Part shown: in pieces, positions 10,662 through 22,200 of the stretch
How positions within the stretch are numbered: position 1 is the first letter of the stretch
Layout of the letters: the number at the start of each line of letters is the position of its first letter
Program-made: the position numbers and the translations under genes
NCBI RefSeq assembly: GCF_019399895.1
Contig: NC_091879.1
Coordinates: 1-64,000 of the forward strand
DNA from: Cardiocondyla obscurior
Taxonomy: Eukaryota; Arthropoda; Insecta; Hymenoptera; Formicidae
Reading direction: 5' to 3'
Length of the DNA stretch: 64,000 nucleotides
The notes under the pieces: generated by a model
What the model was told of the DNA's origin: nothing
The model's input: the letters and a program-made list of their open reading frames with translations, nothing else
The model's database searches: none

Positions 10662-13600
10662 TGATTGTTAATATCTCCGTCCACAGGCGTCGTAGGAATC
10701 TGATTGAAAGCTCGTTTTAAAGGGCTTGAAAGCCCGCGTCGAACAAAAAAAAGCGCAATAGCCTAGCCCTTCTGGTTCGCGAGATATTTCGCATTTTCCG
10801 AAAAACTTTGATCGTTAATATCTCGGTCCACAGGCGTCGTAGGGGTCTGATCGAAAGCTCGTTTTGAAGGGCTTGAAAGCCCGCGTCGAACAAAAAAGCG
10901 CAATAGCCTAGCCCTTCTGGTTCGCGAGATATTTCACATTTTCCCAAAACTTTGATCGTTAATATCTCGGTCCACAGGCGTCGTAGGGGTCTGATCGAAA
11001 GCTCGTTTTAAAGGGCTTGAAAGCCCGCGTCGAACAAAAAAAAGCGCAATAGCCTAGCCCTTCTGGTTCGCGAGATATTTCACATTTTCCCAAAAACTTT
11101 GATCGTTAATATCTCGGTCCACAGGCGTCGTAGGGGTCTGATCGAAAGCTCGTTTTGAAGGGCTTGAAAACTTGCGTCGAACAAAAAAAAACGCAATAGC
11201 CTAGCTCTTCTGGTTCACGAGATATTTCACATTTTCCGAAAAACTTTGATCGTTAATATCTCGGTCCACAGGCGTCGTAGGGGTCTGATCGAAAGCTCGT
11301 TTTGAAGGGCTTGAAAGCCCGCGTCGAACAAAAAAAAGCGCAATAGCCTAGCCCTTCTGGTTCGCGAGATATTTCACATTTTCCGAAAAACTTTGATCGT
11401 TAATATCTCGGTCCACAGGCGTCGTAGGGGTCTGATCGAAAGCTCGTTTTGAAGGGCTTGAAAGCCCGCGTCGAACAAAAAAAAGCGCAATAGCCTAGCC
11501 CTTCTGGTTCGCGAGATATTTCACATTTTCCCAAAAACTTTGATCGTTAATATCTCGGTCCACAGGCGTCGTAGGGGTCTGATCGAAAGCTCGTTTTGAA
11601 GGGCTTGAAAGCCAGCGTCGAACAAAAAAAAGCGCAATAGCCTAGCTTTTCTGGTTCGCGAGATATTTCACATTTTCCGAAAAACTTTGATCGTTAATAT
11701 CTCGGTTCACAGGCGTCGTAGGAGTCTGATCGAAAGCTCGTTTTGAAGGGCTTGAAAGCCCGCGTCGAACAAAAAAAAGCGCAATAGCCTAGCCCTTTTG
11801 GTTCGCGAGATATTTCACATTTTCCGAAAAACTTTGATCGTTAATATCTCGGTCCACAGGCGTCGTAGGGGTCTGATCGAAAGCTCGTTTTGAAGGGCTT
11901 GAAAGCCCGCGTCGAACAAAAAAGCGCAATAGCCTAGCCCTTCTGGTTCGCGAGATATTTCACATTTTCCCAAAACTTTGATCGTTAATATCTCGGTCCA
12001 CAGGCGTCGTAGGGGTCTGATCGAAAGCTCGTTTTGAAGGGCTTGAAAGCCCGCGTCGAACAAAAAAAAGCGCAATAGCCTAGCCCTTCTGGTTCGCGAG
12101 ATATTTCACATTTTCCCAAAAACTTTGATCGTTAATATCTCGGTCCACAGGCGTCGTAGGGGTCTGATCGAAAGCTCGTTTTAAAGGGCTTGAAAGCCCG
12201 CGTCGAACAAAAAAAAGCGCAATAGCCTAGCCCTTTTGGTTCGCGAGATATTTCACATTTTCCGAAAAACTTTGATCGTTAATATCTCGGTCCACAGGCG
12301 TCGTAGGGGTCTGATCGAAAGCTCGTTTTGAAGGGCTTGAAAGCCCGCGTCGAACAAAAAAGCGCAATAGCCTAGCCCTTCTGGTTCGCGAGATATTTCA
12401 CATTTTCCCAAAAACTTTGATCGTTAATATCTCGGTCCACAGGCGTCGTAGGGGTCTGATCGAAAGCTCGTTTTGAAGGGCTTGAAAACCCGCGTCGAAC
12501 AAAAAAAGCGCAATAGCCTAGCTCTTCTGGTTCACGAGATATTTCACATTTTCCGAAAAACTTTGATCGTTAATATCTCGGTCCACAGGCGTCGTAGGGG
12601 TCTGATCGAAAGCTCGTTTTGAAGGGCTTGAAAGCCCGCGTCGAACAAAAAAAAGCGCAATAGCCTAGCCCTTCTGGTTCGCGAGATATTTCACATTTTC
12701 CCAAAAACTTTGATCGTTAATATCTCGGTCCACAGGCGTCGTAGGGGTCTGATCGAAAACTCGTTTTGAAGGGCTTGAAAACCCGCGTCGAACAAAAAAA
12801 AACGCAATAGCCTAGCTCTTCTGGTTCACGAGATATTTCACATTTTCCGAAAAACTTTGATCGTTAATATCTTGGTCCACAGGCGTCGTAGGGGTCTGAT
12901 CGAAAGCTCGTTTTGAAGGGCTTGAAAGCCCGCGTCGAACAAAAAAAAGCGCAATAGCCTAGCTCTTCTGGTTCGCGAGATATTTCACATTTTCCGAAAA
13001 ACTTTGATCGTTAATATCTCGGTCCACAGGCGTCGTAGGGGTCTGATCGAAAACTCGTTTTGAAGGGCTTGAAAGCCCGCGTCGAACAAAAAAAAGCGCA
13101 ATAGCCTAGCCCTTCTGGTTCGCGAGATATTTCACATTTTCCGAAAAACTTTGATCGTTAATATCTCGGTCCACAGGCGTCGTAGGGGACTGATCGAGAG
13201 CTCGTTTTGAAGGGCTTGAAAGCCCGCGTCGAACAAAAAAAAGCGCAATAGCCTAGCCCTTTTGGTTCGCGAGATATTTCACATTTTCCGAAAAACTTTG
13301 ATCGTTAATATCTCGGTCCACAGGCGTCGTAGGGGTCTGATCGAAAGCTCGTTTTGAAGGGCTTGAAAGCCCGCGTCGAACAAAAAAAAGCGCAATAGCC
13401 TAGCCCTTCTGGTTCGCGAGATATTTCACATTTTCCCAAAAACTTTGATCGTTAATATCTCGGTCCACAAACGTCGTAGGGGTCTGATCGAAAGCTCGTT
13501 TTGAAGGGCTTGAAAGCCAGCGTCGAACAAAAAAAAGCGCAATAGCCTAGCTTTTCTGGTTCGCGAGATATTTCACATTTTCCGAAAAACTTTGATCGTT

Positions 13601-14270
13601 AATATCTCGGTTCACAGGCGTCGTAGGAGTCTGATCGAAAGCTCGTTTTGAAGGGCTTGAAAGCCCGCGTCGAACAAAAAAAGCGCAATAGCCTAGCCCT
13701 TCTGGTTCGCGAGATATTTCACATTTTCCGAAAAACTTTGATCGTTAATATCTCGGTCCACAGGCGTCGTAGGGGTCTGATCGAAAGCTCGTTTTGAAGG
13801 GCTTGAAAGCCCGCGTCGAACAAAAAAGCGCAATAGCCTAGCCCTTCTGGTTCGCGAGATATTTCACATTTTCCCAAAAACTTTGATCGTTAATATCTCG
13901 GTCCACAGGCGTCGTAGGGGTCTGATCGAAAGCTCGTTTTGAAGGGCTTGAAAGCCCGCGTCGAACAAAAAAAAGCGCAATAGCCTAGCCCTTCTGGTTC
14001 GCGAGATATTTCACATTTTCCGAAAAACTTTGATCGTTAATATCTCGGTCCACAGGCGTCGTAGGGGTCTGATCGAAAGCTCGTTTTGAAAAGCTTGAAA
14101 GCCCGCGTCGAACAAAAAAAAGCGCAATAGCCTAGCTCTTTTGGTTCGCGAGATATTTCACATTTTCCGAAAAACTTTGATCGTTAATATCTCGGTCCAC
14201 AGGCGTCGTAGGGGTTTGATCGAAAGCTCGTTTTGAAGGGCTTGAAAGCCCGCGTGGAACAAAAAAAAGC
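10662..14270. repeat. 147 bp satellite array, 25 monomers
   Basis: Head-to-tail monomers begin at gatcgttaatatctcgg (10662 diverged, then 10810, 10954, 11101, 11248 and on to 14179). Almost all are exactly 147 bp; a few are 144-146 bp because of shorter A runs. Each monomer contains the hairpin gggcttgaaagccc. It also contains aatatctcg near its start and the complementary cgagatatt near its end. Monomers are highly similar, and shared variants show larger duplication blocks of 7 and 13 monomers. Open frames on the minus strand repeat with the satellite and are not treated as genes. Confidence 0.96.
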
Positions 14271-14400
14271 GCAATAGCTTAGATTTTCTGAGTCACAAGA
14301 TATTTCAAATTTTCTAAAAGGAGGTGGCACGGTCAGTTCGTGCCACCTTTTTTTAGAAAATTTGAAATATCTCGCGACTTAGAAGAGCTAAGCTATTTTG
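14271..14400. repeat. Long inverted repeat closing the 147 bp array
   Basis: Left arm 14271-14331 and right arm 14340-14400 are reverse complements over about 60 bases with few mismatches, separated by an 8-base loop (gtcagttc). The outer half of each arm is the end of a 147 bp monomer (gcaatagctta, gagatattt), so the right arm is a flipped satellite fragment. The inner stem is gaggtggcac / gtgccacc. RNA from this site would form a stable hairpin. Confidence 0.88.
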
Positions 14401-15366
14401 CACGTCAATTTACAACAATTTAATGCTATTTATTAAATATATTTACAATATTTTATTAATCGAGTCGTTTCATGAATGTCAGTATTAATGCTGTGTTCCT
14501 ATTGGTTCAAATTAAACGAATGACATTTTAAACTTGTTTTTTGCGTTATCTATAAGTTTTTATATTAAATCGTATTTTACAAGTTAGTTTACAACAATTT
14601 AATGCTATTTATTAATTATTCTTACAATATTTTATTAATCGAATCGTTTCATGAATGTCAGTACTGATGCTGTGTTCCTATTGGTTGAAATTGATCGAAT
14701 GACATTTTACACTTTTTTCTTGCGTTATTTATAAATTTTTGTACTAAATTATATTTTGCACGTCAATTTACAACAATTTAATAATATTTATTCATTATTT
14801 TTACAATATTTTATTAATCGAATCGTTTCATGAATGTCAGTACTAATTCTGTGTTCCTATTGGTTGAAAATAATCGAGTGACATTTTGCACGTGTTTTTG
14901 GCGTTATTTATAAGTTTTTATACTAAATCGTATTTTGCAAGTTAGTTTACAACAATTTAATGCTATTTATTAATTATTTTTACCATATTTTATTAATCGA
15001 GTCGTTTCATGAATGTCAGTACTAATACTGTGTTCCTATTGGTTCAAATTAATCGAATGACATTTTACACTTCTTTTTTGCGTTATTTATAAGTTTCTAA
15101 ACTGAATCGTATTTTGCACGTTAATTTACAACAATTTAATGATATTTATTAAGTAATTTTACAATAGTTTATTGTTTGAATCGATTCATGAATGTCAGTA
15201 TTAATGCTGTGTTCCTATTGGTTGAAATTAATCGATTGACATTTTACGTTTGTTTTTTGCGTTATTTATAAGTTTTTAAACTTAATCGTATTTTGCTCGT
15301 TAATTTACAACAATTTAATGCTATTTATTAAGTATTTTTACATTATTTTATTAATCGAGTCGTTTC
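14401..15366. repeat. 179 bp AT-rich satellite, block 1 (six units)
   Basis: Units recur at ttacaacaattt: 14410, 14589, 14768, 14947, 15126 and 15305, a period of 178-179 bp. Each contains the conserved segment catgaatgtcagta and tgttcctattggtt, an inverted CCAAT box. The last unit passes directly into the first exon-like segment at 15367, sharing the catgaatg part. Confidence 0.93.
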
Positions 15367-15577
15367 ATGAATGCCAGTATTAATGCTGTGTCTCCATTGG
15401 TGAATATTTTACGCAAAATATTTTATGCTTATTTTATTCGTTTGTGGAAGATCAACTGTTTCCTCGAGTGTCCGGTTGGATTTTTTAACAAATATAAACC
15501 GTCTTTTTTATTCCCACAAAATGCCAAGACTGTGCATCAACGGAAACTAATTTTTATAAAAGTTTTAAAAGTGACAG

Positions 15578-18191
15578 GTATGTGTTATTGATTAAAGTTT
15601 AAAGTCAGAAAAACAAATATTTCTATTTGTTTTACAGGCTTTAAACTTTATAGGCAAAAGATACGTGACGGCAGCTAACCAACGAGACCATCCGGAGTTT
15701 TGGGGAAGCCGCAGAAGTCTCTCTGACCATTCCTGGTGCAAGAGAAAAATCCTCGTACCCAGTACTCCAGATAGTACTGACACTTTGCAGAGTGAATTCA
15801 GGTATGTCATGCATTAGAATTTAATTAAAATACTCTCCTTCATTGTGAGGGACCGATTTTAGATTGCCCGAGAGCCTCAGTTAATTAAAAAGTGAGAAAA
15901 TAGTCAAAATATAACTTTAACCTCAAAGTGTCACTTATGAGATTTTTAGTTTTAATTTAAAAATACTTCTGCTTTATTTACAAGTTTGGGGCTTTGGGGA
16001 CGAAAGGATCGCGACGAAAACTAACCAAGGAAACCGTCCGGAGACCCGGGGAAGCTGCAGAAGTCCCTCTGACCATTCCTGGTACAAGAGAAAATTCCTC
16101 GACTTACCCAGTACTCCAGATAGCACTAACACTTTGCAGAGTGAATTCAGGTATGTCATGCATTAGAATTTAATTAGAGTACCCTCCTCTATCGTGAGGG
16201 ACCGATTTTAGATTGCTCGAGAGCCTCAGTTAATTAAAAAGTGAGAAAATTGTCAAAATATAACTTTAACCTCAATGTGTCACTTATGAGATTTTTAGTT
16301 TTAATTTAAAAATACTTCTGCTTTATTTACAGGTTTGGCGCTTTGGGGACGAAAGGTTCGCGACGAAAACTAACCAAGGAAACCGTCCGGAGACCCGGGG
16401 AAGCCGCAAAAGTCTCTCTGACCATTCCTGGTGCAAGAGAAAATTCCTCGACTTACCCAGTACTCCAGATAGCACTAACACTTTGCAGAGTGAATTCAGG
16501 TATGTCATGCGTTAGAATTTAATTAGAGCACCTTCCTCTATCGTGAGGGACCGATTTTAGATTGCTCGAGAGTTTCAGTTAATTAAAAAGTGAGAAAATT
16601 GTCAAAATATTACTTTAACCTCAATGTGTCACTTATGAGATTTTTAGTTTTAATTTAAAAATACTTCTGCTTTATTTACAGGTTTGGCGCTTTGGGGACG
16701 AAAGGTTCGCGACGAAAACTAACCAAGGAAACCGTCCGGAGATTCGGGGAAGCTGCAGAAGTCCCTCTGACCATTCCTGGTACAAGAGAAAATTCCTCGA
16801 CTTACTCAGTACTCCAGATAGCACTAACACTTTGCAGAGTTAATTCAGGTATGTCATGCGTTAGAATTTAATTAGAGTACCCTCCTTTATCGTGAGGGAC
16901 CGATTTTAGATTGCTCGAGAGCCTCAGTTAATTAAAAAGTGAGAAAATTGTCAAAATATAACTTTAACCTCAATGTGTCACTTATGAGATTTTTAGTTTT
17001 AATTTAAAAATACTTCTGCTTTATTTACAGGTTTGGCGCTTTGGGGACGAAAGGTTCGCGACGGAAACTAACCAAGGAAACCGTCCGGAGACCCGGGGAA
17101 GCCGCAAAAGTCTCTCTGATCATTCCTGGTGCAAGAGAAAATTCCTCGACTTACCCAGTACTTCAGATAGCACTAACACTTTGCAGAGTGAATTCAGGTA
17201 TGTCATGCGTTAGAATTTAATTAGAGCACCCTCCTCTATCGTGAGGGACCGATTTTAGATTGCTCGAGAGTTTCAGTTAATTAAAAAGTGAGAAAATTGT
17301 CAAAATATAACTTTAACCTCAATGTGTCACTTATGAGATTTTTAGTTTTAATTTAAAAATACTTCTGCTTTATTTACAGGTTTGGCGCTTTGGGGACGAA
17401 AGGTTCGCGACGAAAACTAACCAAGGAAACCGTCCGGAGATTCGGGGAAGCTGCAGAAGTCCCTCTGACCATTCCTGGTACAAGAGAAAATTCCTCGACT
17501 TACCCAGTACTCCAGATAGCACTAACACTTTGCAGAGTTAATTCAGGTATGTCATGCGTTAGAATTTAATTAGAGTACCCTCCTTTATCGTGAGGGACCG
17601 ATTTTAGATTGCTCGAGAGCCTCAGTTAATTAAAAAGTGAGAAAATTGTCAAAATATAACTTTAACCTCAATGTGTCACTTATGAGATTTTTAGTTTTAA
17701 TTTAAAAATACTTCTGCTTTATTTACAGGTTTGGCGCTTTGGGGACGAAAGGTTCGCGACGAAAACTAACCAAGGAAACCGTCCGGAGACCCGGGAAGCT
17801 GCAGAAGTCCCTCTGACCATTCCTGGTACAAGAGAAAATTCCTCGACTTACCCAGTACTCCAGATAGCACTAACACTTTGCAGAGTGAATTCAGGTATGT
17901 CATGCGTTAGAATTTAATTAGAGTACCCTCCTCTATCGTGAGGGACCGATTTTAGATTGCTCGAGAGCCTCAGTTAATTAAAAAGTGAGAAAATTGTCAA
18001 AATATAACTTTAACCTCAATGTGTCTCTTATGAGATTTTTAGTTTTAATTTAAAAATACTTCTGCTTTATTTACAGGTTTGGCGCTTTGGGGACGAAAGG
18101 TTCGCGACGGAAACTAACCAAGGAAACCGTCCGGAGACCCGGGGAAGCCGCAAAAGTCTTTGTGACCATTTCTGGTGCAAGAGAAAATTCC
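15578..18191 (+). repeat. Exon-intron tandem repeat, block 1 (~349 bp units)
   Basis: A first intron (15578-15637) is followed by eight tandem exon copies separated by introns of about 182 bp. The repeated 'exon' is near 50% GC and the 'intron' is strongly AT-rich. All internal introns keep gtatgtcatgc at the 5' side and a polypyrimidine stretch ending acag at the 3' side. One acceptor (15977-15984) has changed to acaag. The last exon copy breaks off at about 18191 (gagaaaattcc) and joins the 179 bp satellite. Confidence 0.9.
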
Positions 18192-19698
18192 ATTTGCAAC
18201 TTAGTTTACAACAATTAATGCTATTTATTAATTATTTTTACAATATTTTAATAATCGAATCGTTTCATGAATGTCAGTACTGATGCTGTGTTCCTATTGG
18301 TTGAAATTGATCGAATGACATTTTACATTTTTTTCTTGCGTTATTTATAAATTTTTGTACTAAATTATATTTTGCACGTCAATTTACAACAATTTAATGC
18401 TATTTATTAAGTATATTTACAATATTTTATTAATCGAGTCGTTTCATGAATGTCAGTATTAATGCTGTGTTCCTATTGGTTCAAATTAAACGAATGACAT
18501 TTTAAACTTGTTTTTTGCGTTATCTATAAGTTTTTATATTAAATCGTATTTTACAAGTTAGTTTACAACAATTTAATGCTATTTATTAATTATTCTTACA
18601 ATATTTTAATAATCAAGTCGTTTCATAAATGTCAGTACTAATGCTGTGTTCCTATTGGTTGAAATTTATTGAGTGACATTTTGCACGTGTTTTTAACGTT
18701 ATTTATAAGTTTTTATACTAAATCGTATTTTGCAAGTTAGTTTACAACAATTTAATGCTATTTATTAATTATTTTTACAATATTTTATTAATCGAATCGT
18801 TTCATGAATGTCAGTACTAATGCTGTGTTTCTATTGGTTGAAATTTATTGAGTGACATTTTTCACGTGTTTTTGGCGTTATTTATAAGTTTTTATACTAA
18901 ATCGTATTTTGCAAGTTAGTTTACAACAATTAATGCTATTTATTAATTATTTTTACAATATTTTATTAATCGAATCGTTTCATGAATGTCAGTACTAATG
19001 CTGTGTTCCTATTGGTTGAAATTTATCGAATGACATTTTACATTTTTTTTCTTGCGTTATTTATAAGTTTCTAAACTGAATCGTATTTTGCACGTTAATT
19101 TACAACAATTTAATGATATTTATTAAGTAATTTTACAATAGTTTATTGTTTGAATCAATTCATGAATGTCAGTACTAATGCTGTGTTCCTATTGGTTGAA
19201 AATAATCGAGTGACATTTTGCACGTGTTTTTGGCGTTATTTATAAGTTTTTATACTAAATCGTATTTTGTAAGTTAGTTTACAACAATTTAATGCTATTT
19301 ATTAATTATTTTTACCATATTTTATTATTCGAGTCGTTTCATGAATGTCAGTACTAATACTGTGTTCCTATTGGTTCAAATTAATCGAATGACATTTTAC
19401 ACTTCTTTTTTGCGTTATTTATAAGTTTCTAAACTGAATCGTATTTTGCACGTTAATTTACAACAATTTAATGATATTTATTAAGTAATTTTACAATAGT
19501 TTATTGTTTGAATCGATTCATGAATGTCAGTATTAATGCTGTGTTCCTATTGGTTGAAATTAATCGATTGACATTTTACGTTTGTTTTTTGCGTTATTTA
19601 TAAGTTTTTATACTTAATCGTATTTTGCTCGTTAATTTACAACAATTTAATACTATTTATTAAGTATTTTTACATTATTTTATTAATCGAGTCGTTTC
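18192..19698. repeat. 179 bp AT-rich satellite, block 2 (nine units)
   Basis: The same satellite as 14401-15366, with ttacaac at 18206, 18384, 18563, 18742, 18921, 19100, 19279, 19458 and 19637. Each unit again holds the inverted CCAAT box. The units from about 19177 onward match those from 14845 at a constant offset of 4,332 bp. Confidence 0.93.
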
Positions 19699-21527
19699 AT
19701 GAATGCCAGTATTAATGCTGTGTCTCCATTGGTGAATATTTTACGCAAAATATTTTATGCTTATTTTATTCGTTTGTGGAAGATCAACTGTTTCCTCGAG
19801 TGTCCGGTTGGATTTTTTAACAAATTTAAACCGTCTTTTTTATTCCCACAAAGTGCCAAGACTGTGCATCAACGGAAACTAATTTTTATAAAAGTTTTAA
19901 AAGTGACAGGTATGTGTTATTGATTAAAGTTTAAAGTCAGAAAAACAAATATTTCTATTTGTTTTACAGGCTTTAAACTTTATAGGCAAAAGATACGTGA
20001 CGGCAGCTAACCAACGAGACCATCCGGAGTTCCGGGAAAGCCGCAGAAGTCTCTCTGACCATTCCTGGTGCAAGAGAAAAATCCTCGTACCCAGTACTCC
20101 AGATAGCACTGACACTTTGCAGAGTGAATTCAGGTATGTCATGCATTAGAATTTAATTAAAATACTCTCCTTCATTGTGAGGGACCGATTTTAGATTGCC
20201 CGAGAGCCTCAGTTAATTAAAAAGTGAGAAAATAGTCAAAATATAACTTTAACCTCAAAGTGTCACTTATGAGATTTTTAGTTTTAATTTAAAAATACTT
20301 CTGCTTTATTTACAGGTTTGGGGCTTTGGGGACGAAAGGATCGCGACGAAAACTAACCAAGGAAACCGTCCGGAGACCCGGGGAAGCTGCAGAAGTCCCT
20401 CTGACCATTCCTGGTACAAGAGAAAATTCCTCGACTTACCCAGTACTCCAGATAGCACTAACACTTTGCAGAGTGAATTCAGGTATGTCATGCATTAGAA
20501 TTTAATTAGAGTACCCTCCTCTATCGTGAGGGACCGATTTTAGATTGCTCGAGAGCCTCAGTTAATTAAAAAGTGAGAAAATTGTCAAAATATAACTTTA
20601 ACCTCAATGTGTCACTTATGAGATTTTTAGTTTTAATTTAAAAATACTTCTGCTTTATTTACAGGTTTGGCGCTTTGGGGACGAAAGGTTCGCGACGAAA
20701 ACTAACCAATGAAACCGTCCGGAGACCCGGGGAAGCTGCAGAAGTCCCTCTGACCATTCCTGGTACAAGAGAAAATTCCTCGACTTACCCAGTACTCCAG
20801 ATAGCACTAACACTTTGCAGAGTGAATTCAGGTATGTCATGCGTTAGAATTTAATTAGAGTACCCTCCTCTATCGTGAGGGACCGATTTTAGATTGCTCG
20901 AGAGCCTCAGTTAATTAAAAAGTGAGAAAATTGTCAAAATATAACTTTAACCTCAATGTGTCACTTATGAGATTTTTAGTTTTAATTTAAAAATACTTCT
21001 GCTTTATTTACAGGTTTGGCGCTTTGGGGACGAAAGGTTCGCGACGGAAACTAACCAAGGAAACCGTCCGGAGACCCGGGAAGCCGCAAAGTCTCTCTGA
21101 CCATTCCTGGTGCAAGAGAAAATTCCTCGACTTACCCAGTACTCCAGATAGCACTAACACTTTGCAGAGTGAATTCAGGTATGTCATGCGTTAGAATTTA
21201 ATTAGAGCACCCTCCTCTATCGTGAGGGACCGATTTTAGATTGCTCGAGAGTTTCAGTTAATTAAAAAGTGAGAAAATTGTCAAAATATAACTTTAACCT
21301 CAATGTGTCACTTATGAGATTTTTAGTTTTAATTTAAAAATACTTCTGCTTTATTTACAGGTTTGGCGCTTTGGGGACGAAAGGATCGCGACGAAAACTA
21401 ACCAAGGAAACCGTCCGGAGATTCGGGGAAGCTGCAGAAGTCCCTCTGACCATTCTTGGTGCAAGAGAAAAATCCTCGACTTACTTAGTACTCCAGATAG
21501 CACTAATACTTTGCAGAGTGAGTTCAG
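19699..21527 (+). repeat. Exon-intron tandem repeat, block 2
   Basis: A second copy of the structure at 15367-17197, offset by 4,332 bp: first exon ending at 19909, second exon 19970-20133, then four ~167 bp exons (20316, 20665, 21014, 21361). All donors and acceptors are intact except the last exon, which ends agttcag at 21527 and runs straight into gcttctaag with no gt donor. The acceptor before 20316 is the normal acag form that has mutated in block 1. Confidence 0.9.
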
Positions 21528-22200
21528 GCTTCTAAGTTAAATTTCAGACTAAAATTCGGTTTATTTAAGTGTTGTAGAGTGTTCTAAATACAATTGAATT
21601 ATTCTGTTAACTGTAAATAATTTTTTATTTCAGATTTTTGGTGATTGGTGTTCTGCGAGGGTCACAGAAGTTTCACTGCACTTGAACAAGTTGTGAAAAT
21701 AGTTCTGCGTTTTCCTCGAGTGCCTGGTTGGATTTTTTATCAAATTTGAACCTCCCTCTTGCTGCCCAAAAAGTTCCAAGGCTCTACATCGACGGGAACT
21801 ATTTTTTATAAGTGTTTTTAAAGTGACAGGTATGTGTTTTAGGTTAATAGTAAAGTTACATCTAAATAAATTTTTTTCAGGCTTCTAAGTTAAATTTCAG
21901 ACTAAAATTCGGTTTATTTAAGTGTTGTAGAGTGTTCTAAATACAATTAAATTATTCTCTTAACTGTAAATAAATTTATATTTTAGTTTTCTGGTGATTG
22001 GAGTGCTGCGAGGGTCACAAAAGTTTCACTGCACTTCTACAGGTTGTGAAAATAGTTCTGTTATTTCCTCGAGGCTCCTGTTGGATTTTTTGTCAAATTT
22101 GATTGGTAATCGACAAGGATAAGAAATATAAAAACGATTCCAGCGATCCCTGAATCCTCATTACTTGCATTGTGAATAAACTATTTCTATTTAAACACAA
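21528..22200 (+). other. Terminal mosaic of the exon-like array
   Basis: Two copies of a segment beginning gcttctaagttaaatttc (21528 and 21881) each lead to an acceptor-like (t/a)tttcag or attttag. Each is then followed by ggtgattgg and a degenerate copy of the first-exon sequence containing cctcgag and gttggattttt. The first of these copies ends gtgacag|gtatgt (near 21830); the second decays after about 22100. AATAAA at 22175-22180 could serve as a polyadenylation signal. Nothing here encodes a recognisable protein. Confidence 0.55.

Larger units (their letters stand above)
15367..22200 (+). ncRNA. Candidate subtelomeric multi-exon transcript with tandem exons
   Basis: A first exon-like segment ends gtgacag|gtatgt (donor at 15578). 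Further exon-like segments are bounded by acceptors such as ctgctttatttacag and donors attcag|gtatgt. Block 1: 15638-15801, 15985-16150, 16333-16499, 16682-16848, 17031-17197, 17380-17546, 17729-17894 and a truncated copy from 18077. Block 2: first exon ends 19909, then 19970-20133, 20316-20482, 20665-20831, 21014-21178, 21361-21527. A third copy of the first-exon sequence ends at a donor near 21830, with an acceptor before 21881. AATAAA lies at 22175. Exons are mostly 167 nt, not a multiple of three, and no frame stays open through successive exons. A non-coding or decayed transcript is therefore more likely than a protein. Transcription is inferred from splice signals only. Confidence 0.4.

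Noticed and set aside
8354..10720. Repeated 60-160 codon frames with KKKKNFFFF and SVKQ segments
   Set aside because: They recur with the 197 bp satellite on both strands and change frame with homopolymer length, so they are not genes.
10717..12075. Minus-strand frames repeating AFLFDAGFQALQNELSIRPLRRLWTE-like peptides
   Set aside because: A satellite of 147 bp is 49 codons, so a frame can stay open over several monomers by chance. Monomers of 144-146 bp break it and no family is recognised. The peptide is named only by its class.
15974..20840. Minus-strand 61- and 72-codon frames starting MTYLNSLCKV
   Set aside because: They lie exactly over the + strand exon-like segments, begin inside the intron donor and end at the acceptor. 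They are antisense shadows.
8416..21527. CRISPR-like regular repeats
   Set aside because: Repeats are contiguous satellites or exon-intron units with no variable spacers, and the sequence is from an insect chromosome.
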